DNA of 9,970 bases from an uncultured Rivibacter sp. (GTDB lineage Bacteria; Pseudomonadota; Gammaproteobacteria; Burkholderiales; Burkholderiaceae): NCBI GenBank assembly GCA_946481025.1, contig CAMLNA010000148.1, forward strand, positions 1-9,970. Direction: 5' to 3'. A program made the translations under genes and the position numbers. Below the pieces are notes generated by a model. That model saw only the letters and a list, made by a program, of their open reading frames with translations, ran no database searches and had not been told where the DNA came from. Shown here piece by piece: positions 7,182-9,970 of this stretch. The stretch's first letter is position 1. Each line of letters starts with the position of its first letter.

Positions 7182-8578
7182 TGCTCACATGGCACGCCTG
7201 GCTCCTGCGCGCCCGGTCCTTGCGGCGCTTCCTGCTGGTGTGGCTGCTGGGCGGCCTGTGGGGGCTGGTGGGCGGCATCACGCTGGTGCTCTACCTCGCC
7301 ACCGCCGTGCAGACGGCCGAGGCGCAGGACGAGCGGCTGCGCAGTGCGATTGCCGAGGTGGTGCAAAGCCGCTCCAGCGGCAGCATGGCCGAGCCGCGGC
7401 ATGCGGTGCATTCGCGCTCGGGCGTGCTCTCGGGCGCCGAGCCTTCGTTCATGCCCACGCATTACCGGGTGAGCGACATGAACGGTGAATGGCTCGCCGG
7501 CGACCGCGGCCTCGCGGCCTACCCGTGGAGCGCCTCGCTGACGTCCGCCGGCACGCCCGAGCTCTACGTGACCCACCTGCACGGCACGCTGGTGCGCGCG
7601 GCAGCCGCGGTGCGCCATGTGAGCCGCGCGCCGGACGATGCCGCCAGCGTGATGGTGCAGTCGGCCGAGCCGCTGGCGCTGCGCTTTCCGTCGTTGCGCG
7701 ACCTGCCGCGCGAGCCGCTGCTGTGGGTGTATGCGCTGGCCGCGGCGATGACGCTGGTGGCGGCCAGCGGCGTGGCGCTCGCGCTGCGCTGGCTGGACCG
7801 TGCACGAGAGGCACTGGGGTCGCCGCAGACCGATGTCGCGGCCTACGACGGGCCGGCCGAACTGCTGCCGGCGGTGGAGCGCATGCACGGCCTGCACCGC
7901 CGCCAGCGCGAATGGGTGGGGCAGCAGCGCCGCTTCCTGGCCGACGCCTCGCACCAGCTGCGCACCCCGATGTCGGTGCTGCGCACGCAGCTGCAGTCGG
8001 CCATCGCAGGGGATGTGCCGGCCGCCGAGGTGCTGCCGCAGATGCTGCACACGGTGGACCGCGCCAGCGGCATGGCCAACCAGCTCCTGAGCCTCACCAA
8101 GCTCGAGCAGATCAAGCGGGCAGGGCAGCTGCAGCCGGTCGCGCTGTGGGGTGTCGCGCGCGAGGCGGTGATGGAGCTCTCGCCGCTCATCGCCGCCAAG
8201 CGGCTCGACTTCGCGCTCGAAGGCGAAGAGGGCGCGCAGGCCCCGGCCGATGCGGTGATGCTCGGCGAGCTGGTGCGCAACCTGCTGGCCAATGCCATTG
8301 CCCACACGCAGGCTGCAGGCCGGCTGGGCGTGCTGCTGCGCACCTATGCCGGCGTCACCGAGCTGGTGGTGTGGGACGAAGGCCCGGGCCTGGACGACGA
8401 GATCCGCCCGCGCCTGTTCCAGCCGTTTTCTTCGGCCAAGGGCGGCGTGGGCCTGGGCCTGTCGATCTGCCGCCAGATCGCCGATGCGATGGGCGCCAGC
8501 ATGGAGTTGTTCAACCGCATCGAGGGTGACAAGGTCATCGGCGTCGATGCGGTGGTCACCTGGGGCCAGGGCCCCTGA
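7181..8578 (+). CDS. TctE/QseC-like membrane sensor histidine kinase
   Basis: Predicted 465-residue inner-membrane kinase that phosphorylates the regulator encoded just upstream. Membrane segments are at about residues 17-40 and 180-203. They enclose a periplasmic domain of about 140 residues with YRVSDMNGEWLAGDRGL, which resembles the 2CSK_N sensor domain of TctE-type kinases. The kinase core follows: H-box FLADASHQLRTP with phospho-acceptor H258, N-box LVRNLLANAIAHT with N371, G1 box DEGPGLDD (D399, G401, G403), F-box LFQPFSS, and G2 box GGVGLGLS (residues 421-428). All catalytic motifs are intact. The linker between TM2 and the H-box is short and only weakly HAMP-like. The ATG at 7181 overlaps the regulator's stop (TGATG), supporting this start. 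In this family the periplasmic domain commonly responds to organic acids; the signal here is unknown. Confidence 0.93.
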   Translation: MLTWHAWLLRARSLRRFLLVWLLGGLWGLVGGITLVLYLATAVQTAEAQDERLRSAIAEVVQSRSSGSMAEPRHAVHSRSGVLSGAEPSFMPTHYRVSDMNGEWLAGDRGLAAYPWSASLTSAGTPELYVTHLHGTLVRAAAAVRHVSRAPDDAASVMVQSAEPLALRFPSLRDLPREPLLWVYALAAAMTLVAASGVALALRWLDRAREALGSPQTDVAAYDGPAELLPAVERMHGLHRRQREWVGQQRRFLADASHQLRTPMSVLRTQLQSAIAGDVPAAEVLPQMLHTVDRASGMANQLLSLTKLEQIKRAGQLQPVALWGVAREAVMELSPLIAAKRLDFALEGEEGAQAPADAVMLGELVRNLLANAIAHTQAAGRLGVLLRTYAGVTELVVWDEGPGLDDEIRPRLFQPFSSAKGGVGLGLSICRQIADAMGASMELFNRIEGDKVIGVDAVVTWGQGP

Positions 8579-8615
8579 CCCGGCGCACCACCTTCCGTCT
8601 CATGGCGTGATGCAT

Positions 8616-8641
8616 GCCCCGGGGTGCGGTGCATGCGGGGC
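8616..8641 (+). terminator. GC hairpin between the kinase and binding-protein genes, possible terminator or attenuator
   Basis: GCCCCG (8616-8621) pairs with CGGGGC (8636-8641) around a 14-base loop. A pyrimidine-rich run TCTTTCCTT begins four bases later. TGCATGC is present twice (8611-8617 and 8630-8636), and CCCCGGGG (8617-8624) is itself palindromic, so alternative folds are possible. It sits in the 104-base gap after the kinase and may separate the regulatory genes from the transporter genes or reduce read-through. The U-run is interrupted, so strength is uncertain. Confidence 0.35.
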
Positions 8642-8666
8642 GCGTCTTTCCTTCGAATTCCATACC

Positions 8667-8673
8667 AGAGGAG
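8667..8673 (+). promoter_or_regulatory. Strong ribosome binding site of the substrate-binding protein gene
   Basis: AGAGGAG ends nine bases before the ATG at 8683. It is the best Shine-Dalgarno match in the window and fixes the start of the binding protein over the in-frame ATG at 8614, in line with the high expression usual for periplasmic binding proteins. Confidence 0.8.
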
Positions 8674-8682
8674 AAACGTTCG

Positions 8683-9714
8683 ATGAATCCATGCAGCTTT
8701 CGGGCGGTGGCGGCTGCCGCCGTGTTCGCCACCGGCGCGGCAGCCCATGCTCAGGGCGCCGGCCAGCTCAATGTCGTCTGCTCGGTGCAGGACGAGTGGT
8801 GTTCGATGATGAGCTCGGCCTTTGCCCGCAGCTCGGGCATCAAGGTCAACGTGCTCAAGCGCGGCAGCGGCGAGGCGCTGGCGCAGCTGATCGCCGAGCG
8901 CGCCAACCCGAAGACCGACGTGTGGTTCGGCGGCACCGGCGACCCGCACCTGCAGGCCGCCGAGCAGGACCTGACGCTCGAGTACAAGTCGCCCAGCCTG
9001 CCGCAGCTGCACCCATGGGCGCAGGCCCAGGCGCAGCAGTCGGGCTGGCGCACCGTGGGCGTGTATTCCGGCCCGCTGGGCTTCGGCTTCAACACCGAGC
9101 TGCTGGCCAAGAAGAAGCTCCCGGCGCCCAAGTGCTGGAAGGACCTGCTCGCGCCCGAGCTGAAGGGCGAGGTGCAGGTGGCCAACCCGGCCAGCTCGGG
9201 CACGGCCTACACGATGATCGCCACCATCGTGCAGCTCATGGGCGAAGACAAGGCCTACGAATACCTCAAGGGCCTGCACAGGAACGTCAGCCAGTACACC
9301 CGCTCGGGTACCGGTCCCATCAAGGCGGCGGCGCGTGGCGAGACCACGGTGTCGATCAGCTTCGTGCACGATGCGCCGGGCGAGCAGATGCAGGGCTTTC
9401 CGGTGGCCACCTCCACGCCGTGCGAAGGCACCGGCGCCGAGATCGGCTCCATGTCGATCATCAAGGGCGCGCGCAACCTCGACAACGCGAAGAAGTTCTA
9501 CGAATGGGCGCTCACGCCCAATGCGCAGCAGCTCGGCGTGGCCGCCAAGCAGTTCCAGCTGCCGTCGAACAAGACCACGCCGCTGGACAGCCGCATCCCC
9601 GACTTCCGCACCATCAAGTTCATCCAGTACGACTACGCGAAATACGGCAAGTCGGCCGAGCGCAAGCGCCTGATCGAGCGCTGGGAGCGCGAGGTCAACG
9701 CTCTGCCACGCTGA
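8683..9714 (+). CDS. Periplasmic ABC transporter substrate-binding protein, AfuA/FbpA-like
   Basis: Predicted 343-residue periplasmic solute receptor for an ABC importer. A signal peptide MNPCSFRAVAAAAVF with ATGAAAHA is followed by mature QGAGQLNVVCSVQDEW. The fold signature is that of the extracellular family-1 type used by iron(III), 2-aminoethylphosphonate and hexose-phosphate binders: an N-terminal strand LNVVCS, then KTDVWFGGTGDPHL, GVYSGPLGFGFNTELL, KCWKDLLAPELKGEVQVANPASSGTA, and SGTGPIKAAARGE near the hinge. Ferric-binding members have an adjacent Tyr-Tyr pair at about this region. Here only Y205 (QYTRSG) is present and no YY occurs anywhere, so iron may not be the ligand. Cysteines in VVCSVQDEWC, PKCW and TPCEG could form disulphides. 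The next gene looks like the permease, 207 bases on. Family is confident; substrate is not. Confidence 0.9.
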   Translation: MNPCSFRAVAAAAVFATGAAAHAQGAGQLNVVCSVQDEWCSMMSSAFARSSGIKVNVLKRGSGEALAQLIAERANPKTDVWFGGTGDPHLQAAEQDLTLEYKSPSLPQLHPWAQAQAQQSGWRTVGVYSGPLGFGFNTELLAKKKLPAPKCWKDLLAPELKGEVQVANPASSGTAYTMIATIVQLMGEDKAYEYLKGLHRNVSQYTRSGTGPIKAAARGETTVSISFVHDAPGEQMQGFPVATSTPCEGTGAEIGSMSIIKGARNLDNAKKFYEWALTPNAQQLGVAAKQFQLPSNKTTPLDSRIPDFRTIKFIQYDYAKYGKSAERKRLIERWEREVNALPR

Positions 9715-9751
9715 CATGGACCACCCCCGTAGCGGCATGAACCCCAATTCA

Positions 9752-9843
9752 TTCACCACGGAGGCGCGGAGGGCGCGGAGGACCGCGGAGCACATCTGCA
9801 ATTTCTCCGCGAATCTCCGCGACCTCCGCGCCTCCGCGGTGAA
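9752..9843. repeat. Large imperfect palindrome built of CGGAG units (dispersed extragenic repeat type)
   Basis: A 39-base arm at 9752-9790 (starting TTCACCACGGAGGCGCGG) is mirrored at 9805-9843 with five mismatches, around a 14-base loop at 9791-9804. Each arm contains four CGGAG units at spacings of 8, 9 and 10 bases. The transcript would form a very long hairpin. Elements of the form ACCACGGAGGCACGGAG recur in intergenic DNA of many bacteria, as I recall; copy number in this genome cannot be seen. It lies between the binding-protein and permease genes, where it could stabilise the upstream message and lower downstream expression. Small reading frames through it on both strands are by-products of the repeat. 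Confidence 0.85.
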
Positions 9844-9904
9844 GGCTGTTGAATCCCATTTGATCCGTCGCGGGTCGCGCGCGGCGCGGCGCAGCAACTG
9901 AGAG

Positions 9905-9911
9905 AAGAAGG
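9905..9911 (+). promoter_or_regulatory. Ribosome binding site of the permease gene
   Basis: AAGAAGG lies ten bases before the ATG at 9922. It supports a real gene start at the right edge, although only 49 bases of that gene are visible. Confidence 0.6.
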
Positions 9912-9921
9912 CAATCACGCC

Positions 9922-9970
9922 ATGGACTTTCGCAACAACAAGGCCATCGCCGTCTGGGCGCTGCTGGGCC
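9922..9970 (+). CDS. Probable ABC transporter permease, first 16 codons (3' partial)
   Basis: The visible product is MDFRNNKAIAVWALLG, cut by the window edge. A short polar N-terminus running into a hydrophobic stretch (AIAVWALLG) fits the first membrane helix of an inner-membrane permease. Position right after a periplasmic binding protein, same strand, with a ribosome site upstream, makes a permease of the same importer the likely identity. The assignment rests on context much more than on sequence. Confidence 0.6.
   Translation, partial: MDFRNNKAIAVWALLG

Noticed and set aside
9752..9843. Possible CRISPR array from regularly spaced CGGAG units
   Set aside because: The units are five bases long, 8-10 bases apart, and arranged as two mirrored arms. 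There are no repeat-spacer units of CRISPR size.
9716..9901. Small plus-strand reading frame of 61 codons encoding FTTEARRARRTAEH and ASAVKAVESH
   Set aside because: It is a translation of the CGGAG palindrome; Arg/Ala-rich peptides of this kind are typical products of such repeats. It has no ribosome site and starts two bases after the binding-protein stop.
8344..9918. Minus-strand open frame of 524 codons antisense to the kinase end and the binding-protein gene
   Set aside because: It overlaps two well-supported genes and passes through the palindromic repeat. No domain or ribosome site was seen.

Overview
The window looks like chromosomal DNA of a high-GC betaproteobacterium, most likely a Comamonadaceae member such as Variovorax. 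The evidence is the strong G/C bias at third codon positions, a Burkholderiales-type 16-strand porin, and a TctDE-like two-component system beside an AfuA-type ABC substrate-binding protein. The genus is inferred from general family knowledge; no search was run.

Bases 1-5045 hold one giant plus-strand gene that enters from the left edge. Its product begins in the window with a proline-rich linker. It continues through charged Ala/Lys/Glu-rich helices, a DUF4781-like region, blocks of Gly/Ala-rich hydrophobic helices, and a short C-terminal segment resembling LysM. It is the least understood object here. The protein looks like a large secreted or effector-like multidomain protein, but its function is not known.

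Bases 5046-5161 are a short convergent intergenic region with two GC-rich hairpins that could terminate transcription from both sides. Bases 5162-6259 (minus) encode an outer-membrane porin with a signal peptide and terminal Phe. Divergent from it, across about 226 bases that contain a 12-bp perfect palindrome and repeated TGCAAG words, lies a response regulator (about 6486-7181). It overlaps by one base with a TctE/QseC-like sensor kinase (7181-8578).

After a roughly 100-base gap comes an AfuA-like periplasmic binding protein (8683-9714). It is followed by a 207-base gap with a large imperfect palindrome made of CGGAG units, then the first 16 codons of a probable ABC permease at the right edge.

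The second half reads as a nutrient-uptake module: a porin for outer-membrane entry, a two-component system that senses the nutrient, and a periplasmic binding protein plus membrane transporter. The layout parallels the OpdH/TctCBA/TctDE tricarboxylate module of other proteobacteria, but with an ABC system in place of the tripartite one. The substrate cannot be read from the sequence. The binding protein lacks the adjacent Tyr-Tyr pair of ferric-binding proteins, so a phosphorylated or other organic solute is at least as likely as iron.
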